Positions 49,455-62,522 of a DNA stretch of 64,000 bases are shown in pieces; position 1 is the stretch's first letter, and the number at the start of each line of letters is the position of its first letter. Under the pieces are notes generated by a model. That model saw only the letters and a program-made list of their open reading frames with translations, was not told the DNA's origin and ran no database searches. The translations under genes and the position numbers were made by a program. The stretch is from positions 131,501-195,500 of the forward strand of contig CAXFZM010000106.1 of NCBI GenBank assembly GCA_964007475.1, read 5' to 3'. This DNA comes from Hybos culiciformis. Taxonomy: Eukaryota > Arthropoda > Insecta > Diptera > Hybotidae.

Positions 49455-51124
49455 TTTAACACATAAAATGTTGACTTTGGGCTGGTTTTTTGTTCATTAC
49501 TCCGGCTCCAGACTTCGGCGGACCTCCTTTTTTGGCTTAAACTAAAGGTCTAGAAATTACGCTTCTTTCTGTGCAATTTTTATGAAAATCGGTTTTCTAG
49601 ATCCGGAGAAATAAACGATAAGGTGAGCAAACCCCCTAACTTTAACACATAAAATGTTGACTTTGGGCCGGTTTTTTGTTCATTACTCCGGCTCCAGACT
49701 TCGGCGGACCTCCGTTTTTAGCTTAAATTAAAGGTCTAGAAATTACGCTTCTTTCTGTGCAATTTTTATGAAAATCGGTTTTCTAGATCCGGAGAAGTAA
49801 ACGATAAGGTGAGCAAACCCCCTAACTTTAACACATAAAATGTTGACTTTGGGCTGGTTTTTTGTTCATTACTCCGGCTCTAGACCTCGGAGAACCTCCG
49901 TTTTTGGCTTAAATTAAAGGTCTAGAAATTACGCTTCTTTCTGTGCAATTTTTATGAAAATCGGTTTTCTAGATCCAGAGAAATAAACGATAAGGTGAGC
50001 AAACCCCCTAACTTTAACACATAAAATGTTGACTTTGGGCTGGTTTTTTGTTCATTACTCCGGCTCCAGACTTCGGCGGACCTCCGTTTTTGGCTTAAAT
50101 TAAAGGTCTAGAAATTACGCTTCTTTCTGTGCAATTTTTATGAAAATCGGTTTTCTAGATCCGGAGAAATAAACGATAAGGTGAGCAAACTCCCTAACTT
50201 TAACACATAAAATGTTGACTTTGGGCTGGTTTTTTGTTCATTACTCCGGCTCCAGACTTCGGCGGACCTCCGTTTTTAGCTTAATTTAAAGGTCTAGAAA
50301 TTACGCTTCTTTCTGTGCAATTTTTATGAAAATCGGTTTTCTATATCCGGAGAAGTAAACGATAAGGTGAGCAAACACCCTAACTTTAACACATAAAATG
50401 TTGACTTTGGGCTGGTTTTTTGTTCATTACTCCGGCTCTAGACCTCGGAGAACCTCCGTTTTCGGCTTAAATTAAAGGTCTAGAAATTACGCTTCTTTCT
50501 GTGCAATTTTTATAAAAATCGGTTTTCTAGATCCAGAGAAATAAACGATAAGGTAAGCAAACCCCCTAACTTTAACACATAAAATGTTGACTTTGGGCTG
50601 GTTTTTTGTTCATTACTCCGGCTCTAGACCTCGGAGAACCTCCGTTTTTGGCTTAAATTAAAGGTCTAGAAATTACGTTTCTTTCTGTGCAATTTTTATG
50701 AAAATCGGTTTTCTAGATCCAGAGAAATAAACGATAAGGTGAGCAAACCCACTAACTTTAACACATAAAATGTTGACTTTGGGCTGGTTTTTTGTTCATT
50801 ACTCCGGCTCCAGACTTCGGCGGACCTCCTTTTTTGGCTTAAACTAAAGGTCTAGAAATTACGCTTCTTTCTGTGCAATTTTTATGAAAATCGGTTTTCT
50901 AGATCCGGAGAAATAAACGATAAGGTGAGCAAACCCCCTAACTTTAACACATAAAATGTTGACTTTGGGCTGGTTTTTTGTTCATTACTCCGGCTCTAGA
51001 CCTCGGAGAACCTCCGTTTTTGGCTTAAATTAAAGGTCTAGAAATTACGCTTCTTTCTGTGCAATTTTTATGAAAATCGGTTTTCTAGATCCAGAGAAAT
51101 AAACGATAAGGTGAGCAAACCCCC
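49455..51124. repeat. Higher-order block, 14-unit step, copy 2
   Basis: This is the copy of 46851-48520. The ACGTTTCTTTC with CCCACTAAC pair also occurs at 49188 and 49260, so a part was copied at a 6-unit step as well. The match stops at 51129, where a TTACTTCGGCTCC unit replaces the expected GGGCCGG unit. Confidence 0.86.
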
Positions 51125-53464
51125 TAACTTTAACACATAAAATGTTGACTTTGGGCTGGTTTTTTGTTCATTACTTCGGCTCCAGACCTCGGAGAACCTC
51201 CGTTTTTAGCTTAATTTAAAGGTCTAGAAATTACGCTTCTTTCTGTGCAATTTTTATGAAAATCGGTTTTCTAGATCCGGAGAAATAAACGATAAGGTGA
51301 GCGAACCCCCTAACTTTAACACATAAAATGTTGACTTTGGGCTGGTTTTTTGTTCATTACTCCGGCTCCAGACTTCGGCGGACCTCCTTTTTTGGCTTAA
51401 ACTAAAGGTCTAGAAATTACGCTTCTTTCTGTGCAATTTTTATGAAAATTGGTTTTCTAGATCCGGAGAAATAAACGATAAGGTGAGCAAACCCCTTAAC
51501 TTTAACACATAAAATGTTGACTTTGGGCTGGTTTTTTGTTCATTACTCCGGCTCCAGACTTCGGCGGACCTCCGTTTTTGGCTTAAATTAAAGGTCTAGA
51601 AATTACGCTTCTTTCTGTGCAATTTTTATGAAAATCGGTTTTCTAGATCCGGAGAAATAATCGATAAGGTGAGCAAACCCCCTAACTTTAACACATAAAA
51701 TGTTGACTTTGGGCTGGTTTTTTGTTCATTACTCCGGCTCCAGACTTCGGCGGACCTCCTTTTTTGGCTTAAACTAAAGGTCTAGAAATTACGCTTCTTT
51801 CTGTGCAATTTTTATGAAAATCGGTTTTCTAGATCCGGAGAAATAAACGATAAGGTGAGCAAACCCCCTAACTTTAACACATAAAATGTTGACTTTGGGC
51901 TGGTTTTTTGTTCATTACTCCGGCTCCAGACTTCGGCGGACCTCCTTTTATGGCTTAAACTAAAGGTCTAGAAATTACGCTTCTTTCTGTGCCATTTTTA
52001 TGAAAATCGGTTTTCTAGATCCGGAGAAATAAACGATAAGGTGAGCAAACCCCCTAACTTTAACACATAAAATGTTGACTTTAGGCTGGTTTTTTGTTCA
52101 TTACTCCGGCTCCAGACTTCGGCGGACCTCCTTTTTTGGCTTAAACTAAAGGTCTAGAAATTACGCTTCTTTCTGTGCAATTTTTATGAAAATCAGTTTT
52201 CTAGATCCGGAGAAATAAACGATAAGGTGAGCAAACCCCCTAACTTTAACACATAAAATGTTGACTTTGGGCTGGTTTTTTGTTCATTACTCCGGCCCCA
52301 GACCTCGGAGAACCTCCGTTTTTGGCTTAAATTAAAGGTCTAGAAATTACGCTTCTTTCTGTGCAATTTTTATGAAAATCGGTTTTCTAGATCCGGAGAA
52401 ATAATCGATAAGGTGAGCAAACCCCCTTACTTTAACACATAAAATGTTGACTTTGGGCTGGTTTTTTGTTCATTACTCCGGCTCCAGACTTCGGCGGACC
52501 TCCGTTTTTGGCTTAAATTAAAGGTCTACAAATTACGCTTCTTTCTGTGCAATTTTTATGAAAATTGGTTTTCTAGATCCGGAGAAATAAACGATAAGGT
52601 TAGCAAACCCCCTAACTTTAACACATAAAATGTTGACTTTGGGCTGGTTTTTTGTTCATTACTCCGGCTCCAGACTTCGGCGGACCTCCGTTTTTGACTT
52701 AAATTAAAGGTCTAGAAATTACGCTTCTTTCTGTGCAATTTTTATGAAAATCGGTTTTCTAGATCCGGAGAAATAAACGATAAGGTGAGCAAACCCCCTT
52801 ACTTTAACAAATAAAATGTTGACTTTGGGCTGGTTTTTTGTTCATTACTTCGGCTCCAGACCTCGGAGAACCTCCGTTTTTGGCCTAAATTAAAGGTCTA
52901 GAAATTACGCTTCTTTCTGTGCAATTTTTATGAAAATCGGTTTTCTAGATCCGGAGAAATAAACGATAAGGTGAGCAAACCCCCTAACTTTAACACATAA
53001 AATGTTGACTTTGTGCTGGTTTTTTGTTCATTACTCCGGCTCCAGACTTCGGCGGACCTCCTTTTTTGGCTTAAACTAAAGGTCTAGAAATTACGCTTCT
53101 TTCTGTGCAATTTTTATGAAAATCGGTTTTCTAGATCCGGAGAAATAAACGATAAGGTTAGCAAACCCCCTAACTTTAACACATAAAATGTTGACTTTGG
53201 GCTGGTTTTTTGTTCATTACTCCGGCTCCAGACTTCGGCGGACCTCCGTTTTTGACTTAAATTAAAGGTCTAGAAATTACGCTTCTTTCTGTGCAATTTT
53301 TATGAAAATCGGTTTTCTAGATCCGGAGAAATAAACGATAAGGTGAGCAAACCCCCTAACTTTAACACATAAAATGTTGACTTTGGGCTGGTTTTTTGTT
53401 CATTACTTCGGCTCCAGACCTCGGAGAACCTCCGTTTTTGGCCTAAATTAAAGGTCTAGAAATT

Positions 53465-54085
53465 ACGCTTCTTTCTGTGCAATTTTTATGAAAATCGGTT
53501 TTCTAGATCCGGACAAATAAACGATAAGGTTAGCAAACCCCCTAACTTTAACACATAAAATGTTGACTTTGTGCTGGTTTTTTGTTCATTACTCCGGCTC
53601 CAGACTTCGGCGGACCTCCTTTTTTTGGCTTAAACTAAAGGTCTAGAAATTACGCTTCTTTCTGTGCAATTTTTATGAAAATCGGTTTTCTAGATCCGGA
53701 GAAATAAACGATAAGGTGAGCAAACCCCCTAACTTTAACACATAAAATGTTGACTTTGGGCTGGTTTTTTGTTCATTACTTCGGCTCCAGACCTCGGAGA
53801 ACCTCCGTTTTTGGCCTAAATTAAAGGTCTAGAAATTACGCTTCTTTCTGTGCAATTTTTATGAAAATCGGTTTTCTAGATCCGGAGAAATAAACGATAA
53901 GGTGAGCAAACCCCCTAACTTTAACACATAAAATGTTGACTTTGTGCTGGTTTTTTGTTCATTACTCCGGCTCCAGACTTCGGCGGACCTCCTTTTTTTG
54001 GCTTAAACTAAAGGTCTAGAAATTACGCTTCTTTCTGTGCAATTTTTATGAAAATCGGTTTTCTAGATCCGGAGAAATAAACGAT
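53465..54085. repeat. Higher-order block, 7-unit step (offset 1304 bp), copy 1
   Basis: CCGGACAAATAA, TTTGTGCTGG and CCTCC(T7)GG units repeat at 54769-55389. The offset is 7 units plus 2 bp because two units in the period have the extra T and are 187 bp. Together with 42.5-44.0 kb, the CCGGACAAATAA marker occurs three times in the window. Confidence 0.84.
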
Positions 54086-54768
54086 AAGGTTAGCAAACCC
54101 CCTAACTTTAACACATAAAATGTTGACTTTGGGCTGGTTTTTTGTTCATTACTCCGGCTCCAGACTTCGGCGGACCTCCGTTTTTGACTTAAATTAAAGG
54201 TCTAGAAATTACGCTTCTTTCTGTGCAATTTTTATGAAAATCGGTTTTCTAGATCCGGAGAAATAAACGATAAGGTGAGCAAACCCCCTAACTTTAACAC
54301 ATAAAATGTTGACTTTGGGCTGGTTTTTTGTTCATTACTCCGGCTCCAGACTTCGGCGGACCTCCGTTTTTGGCCTAAATTAAAGGTCTAGAAATTACGC
54401 TTCTTTCTGTGCAATTTTTATGAAAATCGGTTTTCTAGATCCGGAGAAATAAACGATAAGGTTAGCAAACCCCCTAACTTTAACACATAAAATGTTGACT
54501 TTGGGCTGGTTTTTTGTTCATTACTCCGGCTCCAGACTTCGGCGGACCTCCGTTTTTGACTTAAATTAAAGGTCTAGAAATTACGCTTCTTTCTGTGCAA
54601 TTTTTATGAAAATCGGTTTTCTAGATCCGGAGAAATAAACGATAAGGTTAGCAAACCCCCTAACTTTAACACATAAAATGTTGACTTTGGGCTGGTTTTT
54701 TGTTCATTACTCCGGCTCCAGACTTCGGCGGACCTCCGTTTTTTGCTTAAATTAAAGGTCTAGAAATT

Positions 54769-55389
54769 ACGCTTCTTTCTGTGCAATTTTTATGAAAATC
54801 GGTTTTCTAGATCCGGACAAATAAACGATAAGGTTAGCAAACCCCCTAACTTTAACACATAAAATGTTGACTTTGTGCTGGTTTTTTGTTCATTACTCCG
54901 GCTCCAGACTTCGGCGGACCTCCTTTTTTTGGCTTAAACTAAAGGTCTAGAAATTACGCTTCTTTCTGTGCAATTTTTATGAAAATCGGTTTTCTAGATC
55001 CGGAGAAATAAACGATAAGGTGAGCAAACCCCCTAACTTTAACACATAAAATGTTGACTTTGGGCTGGTTTTTTGTTCATTACTTCGGCTCCAGACCTCG
55101 GAGAACCTCCGTTTTTGGCCTAAATTAAAGGTCTAGAAATTACGCTTCTTTCTGTGCAATTTTTATGAAAATCGGTTTTCTAGATCCGGAGAAATAAACG
55201 ATAAGGTGAGCAAACCCCCTAACTTTAACACATAAAATGTTGACTTTGTGCTGGTTTTTTGTTCATTACTCCGGCTCCAGACTTCGGCGGACCTCCTTTT
55301 TTTGGCTTAAACTAAAGGTCTAGAAATTACGCTTCTTTCTGTGCAATTTTTATGAAAATCGGTTTTCTAGATCCGGAGAAATAAACGAT
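54769..55389. repeat. Higher-order block, 7-unit step, copy 2
   Basis: This is the copy of 53465-54085, with 187-bp units at 54851 and 55224. It ends at a GTGAGCAAAC and CACCTAAAATG unit (55411) where the first copy has GTTAGCAAAC and CACATAAAATG. Confidence 0.84.
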
Positions 55390-56220
55390 AAGGTGAGCAA
55401 ACCCCCTAACTTTAACACCTAAAATGTTGACTTTGGGCTGGTTTTTTGTTCATTACTCCGGCTCCAGACTTCGGCGGACCTCCTTTTTTGGCTTAAACTA
55501 AAGGTCTAGAAATTACGCTTCTTTCTGTGCAATTTTTATGAAAATCGGTTTTCTAGATCCAGAGAAATAAACGATAAGGTGAGCAAACCCCCTAACTTTA
55601 ACACATAAAATGTTGACTTTGGGCTGGTTTTTTGTTCATTACTCCGGCTCCAGACCTCGGAGAACCTCCGTTTTTGGCTTAATTTAAAGGTCTAGAAATG
55701 ACGCTTCTTTCTGTGCAATTTTTACGAAAATCGGTTTTCTAGATCCGGAGAAATAAACGATAAGGTGAGCGAACCCCCTAACTTTAACACATAAAATGTT
55801 GACTTTGGGCTGGTTTTTTGTTCATTACTCCGGCTCCAGACTTCGGTGGACCTCCTTTTTTGGCTTGAACTAAAGGTCTAGAAATTACGCTTCTTTCTGT
55901 GCAATTTTTATGAAAATCGGTTTTCTAGATCCGGAGAAATAAACGATAAGGTGAGCAAACCCCTAACACATAAAATGTTGACTTTGGGCTGGTTTTTTGT
56001 TCATTACTCCGGCTCCAGACTTCGGCGGACCTCCGTTTTTGGCTTAAACTAAAGGTCTAGAAATTACGCTTCTTTCTGTGCAATTTTTATGAAAATCGGT
56101 TTTCTAGATCCGGAGAAATAATCGATAAGGTGAGCAAACCCCCTAACTTTAACACATAAAATGTTGACTTTGGGCTGGTTTTTTGTTCATTACTACGGCT
56201 CCAGACTTCGGCGGACCTCC
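55245..56220. repeat. Higher-order block shared with 61552-62522 (offset 6307 bp)
   Basis: Shared markers in order are the T7 unit (55224/61531), a CACCTAAAATG unit, the GAAATGACG, TTTTTACGAAAAT and GTGAGCGAAC unit (55597/61904), the CTTCGGTGG with CTTGAACTAAAGG unit that has lost 7 bp (55783/62090), and TTACTACGGCTCC (56190/62497). The blocks part company just after TTACTACGGCTCC. Confidence 0.86.
55783..55961. repeat. Shortened monomer, 179 bp (7-bp loss at TAAC repeats)
   Basis: The normal AACCCCCTAACTTTAACACA reads AACCCCTAACACA. TAAC occurs twice six bases apart (CTAACTTTAAC), so one TAAC and the TT between were lost, along with one C. The standard unit-start motif is damaged here. The unit also has CTTCGGTGG and CTTGAACT. 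Confidence 0.93.
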
Positions 56221-57821
56221 TTTTTTGGCTTAAACTAAAGGTCTAGAAATTACGCTTCTTTCTGTGCAATTTTTATGAAAACCGGTTTTCTAGATCCGGA
56301 GAAATAAACGATAAGGTGAGCAAACCCCCTAACTTTAACACATAAAATGTTGACTTTGGGCTGGTTTTTTGTTCATTACTCCGGCTCCAGACTTCGGCGG
56401 ACCTCCTTTTTTGGCTTAAACTAAAGGTCTAGAAATTACGCTTCTTTCTGTGCAATTTTTATGAAAATCGGTTTTCTAGATCCGGAGAAATAAACGATAA
56501 GGTGAGCAAACCCCCTAACTTTAACACATAAAATGTTGACTTTGGGCTGGTTTTTTGTTCATTACTCCGGCTCCAGACTTCGGTGGACCTCCTTTTTTGG
56601 CTTAAACTAAAGGTCTAGAAATTACGCTTTTTTCTGTGCAATTTTTATGAAAATCGGTTTTCTAGATCCGGAGAAATAAACGATAAGGTGAGCAAACCCC
56701 CTAACTTTAACACATAAAATGTTGACTTTGGGCTGGTTTTTTGTTCATTACTCCGGCTCCAGACCTCGGAGAACCTCCGTTTTTGGCTTAAATTAAAGGT
56801 CTAGAAATTACGCTTCTTTCTGTGCAATTTTTATGAAAATCGGTTTTCTAGATCCGGAGAAATAATCGATAAGGTGAGCAAACCCCCTAACTTTAACACA
56901 TAAAATGTTGACTTTGGGCTGGTTTTTTGTTCATTACTCCGGCTCCAGACTTCGGCGGACCTCCGTTTTTGGCTTAAATTAAAGGTCTAGAAATTACGCT
57001 TCTTTCTGTGCAATTGTTATGAAAATCGGTTTTCTAGATCCGGAGAAATAAACGATAAGGTTAGCAAACCCCCTAACTTTAACACATAAAATGTTGACTT
57101 TGGGCTGGTGTTTTGTTCATTACTCCGGCTCCAGACTTCGGCGGACCTCCGTTTTTGACTTAAATTAAAGGTCTAGAAATTACGCTTCTTTCTGTGCAAT
57201 TTTTATGAAAATCGGTTTTCTAGATCCGGAGAAATAAACGATAAGGTGAGCAAACCCCCTAACTTTAACACATAAAATGTTGATTTTGGGCTGGTTTTTT
57301 GTTCATTACTTCGGCTCCAGACCTCGGAGAACCTCCGTTTTTGGCTTAAATTAAAGGTCTAGAAATTACGCTTCTTTCTGTGCAATTTTTATGAAAATCG
57401 GTTTTCTAGATCCGGAGAAATAAACGATAAGGTGAGCAAACCTCCTAACTTTAACACATAAAATGTTGACTTTGGGCTGGTTTTTTGTTCATTACTCCGG
57501 CTCCAGACTTCGGCGGACCTCCTTTTTTGGCTTAAACTAAAGGTCTAGAAATTACGCTTCTTTCTGTGCAATTTTTATGAAAATCGGTTTTCTAGATCCG
57601 GAGAAATAAACGATAAGGTGAGCAAACCCCCTAACTTTAACACCTAAAATGTTGACTTTGGGCTGGTTTTTTGTTCATTTCTCCGGCTCCAGACCTCGGA
57701 GAACCTCCGTTTTTGGCTTGAATTAAAGGTCTAGAACTTACGCTTCTTTTGGTGCAATTTTTATGAAAATCGGTTTTCTAGATCCGGAGAAATAAACGAT
57801 AAGGTGAGCAAACCCCCTAAC

Positions 57822-58019
57822 TTTAACACATAAAATGTTGACCTTGGGCTGGTTTCTTGTTCATTACTCCGGCTCCAGACCTCGGAGAACCTCCGTTTTT
57901 GGCTTAAATTATAACGCTTCTTTCTGTGTAAATTATAACGCTTCTTTCTGTGCACTTTTTATCAAAATCGGTTTTCTAGATCCGGAGAAATAAACGATAA
58001 GATGAGCAAACCCCCTAAC
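57822..58019. repeat. Rearranged monomer, 198 bp, with a doubled 24-bp segment
   Basis: After GGCTTAAATT the unit reads ATAACGCTTCTTTCTGTG twice. Two direct 24-bp copies beginning AAATTATAACGC lie at about 57906-57929 and 57930-57953, ending T and C respectively. The first TCTAGA and the GGTCTAGAAATT segment are lost, and CACTTTTTATCAAAAT replaces CAATTTTTATGAAAAT. It therefore combines an internal loss, a 24-bp tandem duplication and point changes. No other unit looks like it. Confidence 0.92.
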
Positions 58020-58205
58020 TTTAACACATAAAATGTTGACTTTGGGCTGGTTTTTTGTTCATTACTCCGGCTCCAGACTTCGGCGGACCTCCTTTTTTGG
58101 CTTAAACTAAAGGTCTAGAAATTACGCTTCTTTCTGTGCAATTTTTATGAAAATCGGTTTTCTAGATCCGGAGAAGTAAACGATAAGGTGAGCAAACCCC
58201 CTAAC

Positions 58206-58369
58206 TTTAACACATAAAATGTTGACTTTGGGCTGGTTTTTTGTTCATTACTCCGGCTCCAGACATCGGCGGACCTCCGTTTTTGGCTTAAATTAAAGGT
58301 CTAGAAAATACGCTTCTTTCTGTGCAATTTTTATGAAAATCGGTTTTCTAGATCCGGAAACCCCCTAAC
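58206..58369. repeat. Shortened monomer, 164 bp (22-bp loss)
   Basis: GATCCGGA is joined directly to AACCCCCTAAC, with the loss of the GAAATAAACGATAAGGTGAGCA region (22 bp). The unit also has CAGACATCGG and GAAAATACG, and the next unit has CTTTAGACCTCAGAGATCC. The 57.8-58.6 kb stretch is thus unusually diverged. Confidence 0.93.
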
Positions 58370-59829
58370 TTTAACACATAAAATGTTGACTTTGGGCTGG
58401 TTTTTTGTTCATTACTCCGGCTTTAGACCTCAGAGATCCTCCGTTTTTGGCTTAAATTAAAGGTCTAGAAATTACGCTTCTTTCTGTGCAATTTTTATGT
58501 AAATCGGTTTTCTAGATCCGGAGAAATAAACGATAAGGTGAGCAAACTCCCTTACTTTAACACATAAAATGTTGACTTTGGGCTGGTTTTTTGTTCATTA
58601 CTCCGGCTCCAGACCTCTGAGAACTTCCGTTTTTGGCTTAAATTAAAGTCTAGAAATTACGCTTCTTTCTGTGCAATTTTTATGAAAATCGGTTTTCTAG
58701 ATCCGGAGAAATAAACGATAAGGTGAGCAAACCCCCTAACTTTAACACATAAAATGTTTACCTTGGGCTGGTTTTTTGTTCATTACTCCGGCTCCAGACC
58801 TCGGAGAACCTCCGTTTTTGGCTTAAATTAAAGGTCTAGAAATTACGCTTCTTTCTATGCAATTTTTATGAAAATCGGTTTTCTAGATCCGGAGAAATAA
58901 ACGATAAGGTGAGCAAACCCCCTAACTTTAACACATAAAATGTTGACTTTGGGCTGGTTTTTTGTTCATTACTCCGGCTCCAGACTTCGGCGGACCTCCT
59001 TTTTTGGCTTAAACTAAAGGTCTAGAAATTACGCTTCTTTCTGTGCAATTTTTATGAAAATCGGTTTTCTAGATCCGGAGAAATAAACGATAAGGTGAGC
59101 AAACCCCCTAACTTTAACACATAAAATGTTGACTTTGGGCTGGTTTTTTGTTCATTACTCCGGCTCCAGACTTCGGCGGACCTCCGTTTTTAGCTTAAAT
59201 TAAAGGTCTAGAAATTACGCTTCTTTCTGTGCAATTTTTATGAAAATCGGTTTTCTAGATCGGGAGAAATAAACGATAAGGTGAGCAAACCCCCTAACTT
59301 TAACACATAAAATGTTGACTTTGGGCTGGGTTTATGTTCATTACTCCGGCTCCAGACTTCGGCGGACCTCCGTTTTTGGCTTAAACTAAAGGTCTAGAAA
59401 TTACGCTTCTTTCTGTGCAATTTTTATGAAAATCGGTTTTCTAGATCCGGAGAAATAAACGATAAGGTGAGCAAACCCCCTAACTTTAACACATAAAATG
59501 TTGACTTTGGGCTGGTTTTTTGTTCATTACTCCGGCTCCAGACTTCGGTGGACCTCCGTTTTTAGCTTAAATTAAAGGTCTAGAAATTACGCTTCTTTCT
59601 GTGCAATTTTTATGAAAATCGGTTTTCTAGATCCGGAGAAATAAACGATAAGGTGAGCAAACTCCCTAACTTTAACACATAAAATGTTGACTTTGGGCTG
59701 GTTTTTTGTTCATTACTGCGGCTCCAGACCTCTGAGAACTTCCGTTTTTGGCTTAAATTAAAGGTCTAGAAATTACGCTTCTTTCTGTGCAATTTTTATG
59801 AAAATCGGTTTTCTAGATCCGGAGAAATA

Positions 59830-60230
59830 AACGATAAGGTGAGCAAACCCCCTAACTTTAACACATAAAATGTTTACCTTGGGCTGGTTTTTTGTTCATT
59901 ACTCCGGCTCCAGACCTCGGAGAACCTCCGTTTTTGGCTTAATTTAAAGGTCTAGAAATTACGCTTCTTTCTGTGCAATTTTTATGAAAATCGGTTTTCT
60001 AGATCCGGATTAATAAACGATAAGTTGAGCAAACCCCCTAAATTTAACACATAAAATGTTGACTTTGGGCTGGTTTTTTGTTCATTACTCCGGCTCTAGA
60101 CCTCGGAGAACCTCCGTTTTTGGCTTAAATTAAAGGTCTAGAAATTACGCTTCTTTCTGTGCAATTTTAATGAAAATCGGTTTTCTAGATCCAGAGAAAT
60201 AAACGATAAGGTGAGCAAACCCCCTAACTT
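59830..60230. repeat. Two-unit stretch repeated at a 6-unit step (60946-61345)
   Basis: The private CCGGATTAATAAACG (60005) and CCCTAAATTTAACAC (60036) recur at 61121 and 61152, 1116 bp on. Each is in a TTTACC unit followed by a CTCTAGACC unit. GATAAGTTGAGC is private to the first copy. Confidence 0.8.
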
Positions 60231-61551
60231 TAACACATAAAATGTTGACTTTGGGCTGGTTTTTTGTTCATTACTCCGGCTCCAGACTTCGGCGGACCTC
60301 CTTTTTTGGCTTAAACTAAAGGTCTAGAAATTACGCTTCTTTCTGTGCAATTTTTATGAAAATCGGTTTTCTAGATCCGGAGAAATAAACGATAAGGTGA
60401 GCAAACCCCCTAACTTTAACACATAAAATGTTGACTTTGGGCTGGGTTTTTGTTCATTACTCCGGCTCCAGACTTCGGCGGACCTCCGTTTTTGGCTTAA
60501 ACTAAAGGTCTAGAAATTACGCTTCTTTCTGTGCAATTTTTATGAAAATCGGTTTTCTAGATCCGGAGAAATAAACGATAAGGTGAGCAAACCCCCTAAC
60601 TTTAACACATAAAATGTTGACTTTGGGCTGGTTTTTTGTTCATTACTCCGGCTCCAGACTTCGGCGGACCTCCGTTTTTAGCTTAAATTAAAGGTCTAGA
60701 AATTACGCTTCTTTCTGTGCAATTTTTATGAAAATCGGTTTTCTAGATCCAGAGAAATAAACGATAAGGTGAGCAAACCCCCTAACTTTAACACATAAAA
60801 TGTTGACTTTGGGCTGGTTTTTTGTTCATTACTCCGGCTCCAGACTTCGGCGGACCTCCTTTTTTGGCTTAAACTAAAGGTCTAGAAATTACGCTTCTTT
60901 CTGTGCAATTTTTATGAAAATCGGTTTTCTAGATCCGGAGAAATAAACGATAAGGTGAGCAAACCCCCTAACTTTAACACATAAAATGTTTACCTTGGGC
61001 TGGTTTTTTGTTCATTACTCCGGCTCGAGACCTCGGAGAACCTCCGTTTTTGGCTTAATTTAAAGGTCTAGAAATTACGCTTCTTTCTGTGCAATTTTTA
61101 TGAAAATCGGTTTTCTAGATCCGGATTAATAAACGATAAGGTGAGCAAACCCCCTAAATTTAACACATAAAATGTTGACTTTGGGCTGGTTTTTTGTTCA
61201 TTACTCCGGCTCTAGACCTCGGAGAACCTCCGTTTTTGGCTTAAATTAAAGGTCTAGAAATTACGCTTCTTTCTGTGCAACTTTTATGAAAATCGGTTTT
61301 CTAGATCCAGAGAAATAAACGATAAGGTGAGCAAACCCCCTAACTTTAACACATAAAATAGTGACTTTGGGCTGGTTTTTTGTTCATTACTCCGGCTCCA
61401 GACCTCGGAGAACCTCCGTTTTTGGCTTAATTTAAAGGTCTAGAAATGACGCTTCTTTCTGTGCAATTTTTACGAAAATCGGTTTTCTAGATCCGGAGAA
61501 ATAAACGATAAGGTGAGCGAACCCCCTAACTTTAACACATAAAATGTTGAC

Positions 61552-62522
61552 TTTGGGCTGGTTTTTTGTTCATTACTCCGGCTCCAGACTTCGGCGGACC
61601 TCCTTTTTTTGGCTTAAACTAAAGGTCTAGAAATTACGCTTCTTTCTGTGCAATTTTTATGAAAATCGGTTTTCTAGATCCGGAGAAATAAACGATAAGG
61701 TGAGCAAACCCCCTAACTTTAACACCTAAAATGTTGACTTTGGGCTGGTTTTTTGTTCATTACTCCGGCTCCAGACTTCGGCGGACCTCCTTTTTTGGCT
61801 TAAACTAAAGGTCTAGAAATTACGCTTCTTTCTGTGCAATTTTTATGAAAATCGGTTTTCTAGATCCAGAGAAATAAACGATAAGGTGAGCAAACCCCCT
61901 AACTTTAACACATAAAATGTTGACTTTGGGCTGGTTTTTTGTTCATTACTCCGGCTCCAGACCTCGGAGAACCTCCGTTTTTGGCTTAATTTAAAGGTCT
62001 AGAAATGACGCTTCTTTCTGTGCAATTTTTACGAAAATCGGTTTTCTAGATCCGGAGAAATAAACGATAAGGTGAGCGAACCCCCTAACTTTAACACATA
62101 AAATGTTGACTTTGGGCTGGTTTTTTGTTCATTACTCCGGCTCCAGACTTCGGTGGACCTCCTTTTTTGGCTTGAACTAAAGGTCTAGAAATTACGCTTC
62201 TTTCTGTGCAATTTTTATGAAAATCGGTTTTCTAGATCCGGAGAAATAAACGATAAGGTGAGCAAACCCCTAACACATAAAATGTTGACTTTGGGCTGGT
62301 TTTTTGTTCATTACTCCGGCTCCAGACTTCGGCGGACCTCCGTTTTTGGCTTAAACTAAAGGTCTAGAAATTACGCTTCTTTCTGTGCAATTTTTATGAA
62401 AATCGGTTTTCTAGATCCGGAGAAATAATCGATAAGGTGAGCAAACCCCCTAACTTTAACACATAAAATGTTGACTTTGGGCTGGTTTTTTGTTCATTAC
62501 TACGGCTCCAGACTTCGGCGGA
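61552..62522. repeat. Second copy of the 55.2-56.2 kb block
   Basis: This matches 55245-56220 including the 179-bp unit. The preceding unit (61345) also carries GAAATGACG, TTTACG and GTGAGCGAAC. In this copy the GACG-type unit therefore occurs twice, 559 bp apart. Confidence 0.85.
62090..62268. repeat. Shortened monomer, 179 bp, duplicated copy
   Basis: This has the same 7-bp loss and the same CTTCGGTGG/CTTGAACT background as at 55783, copied with the 6307-bp block. Confidence 0.93.
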
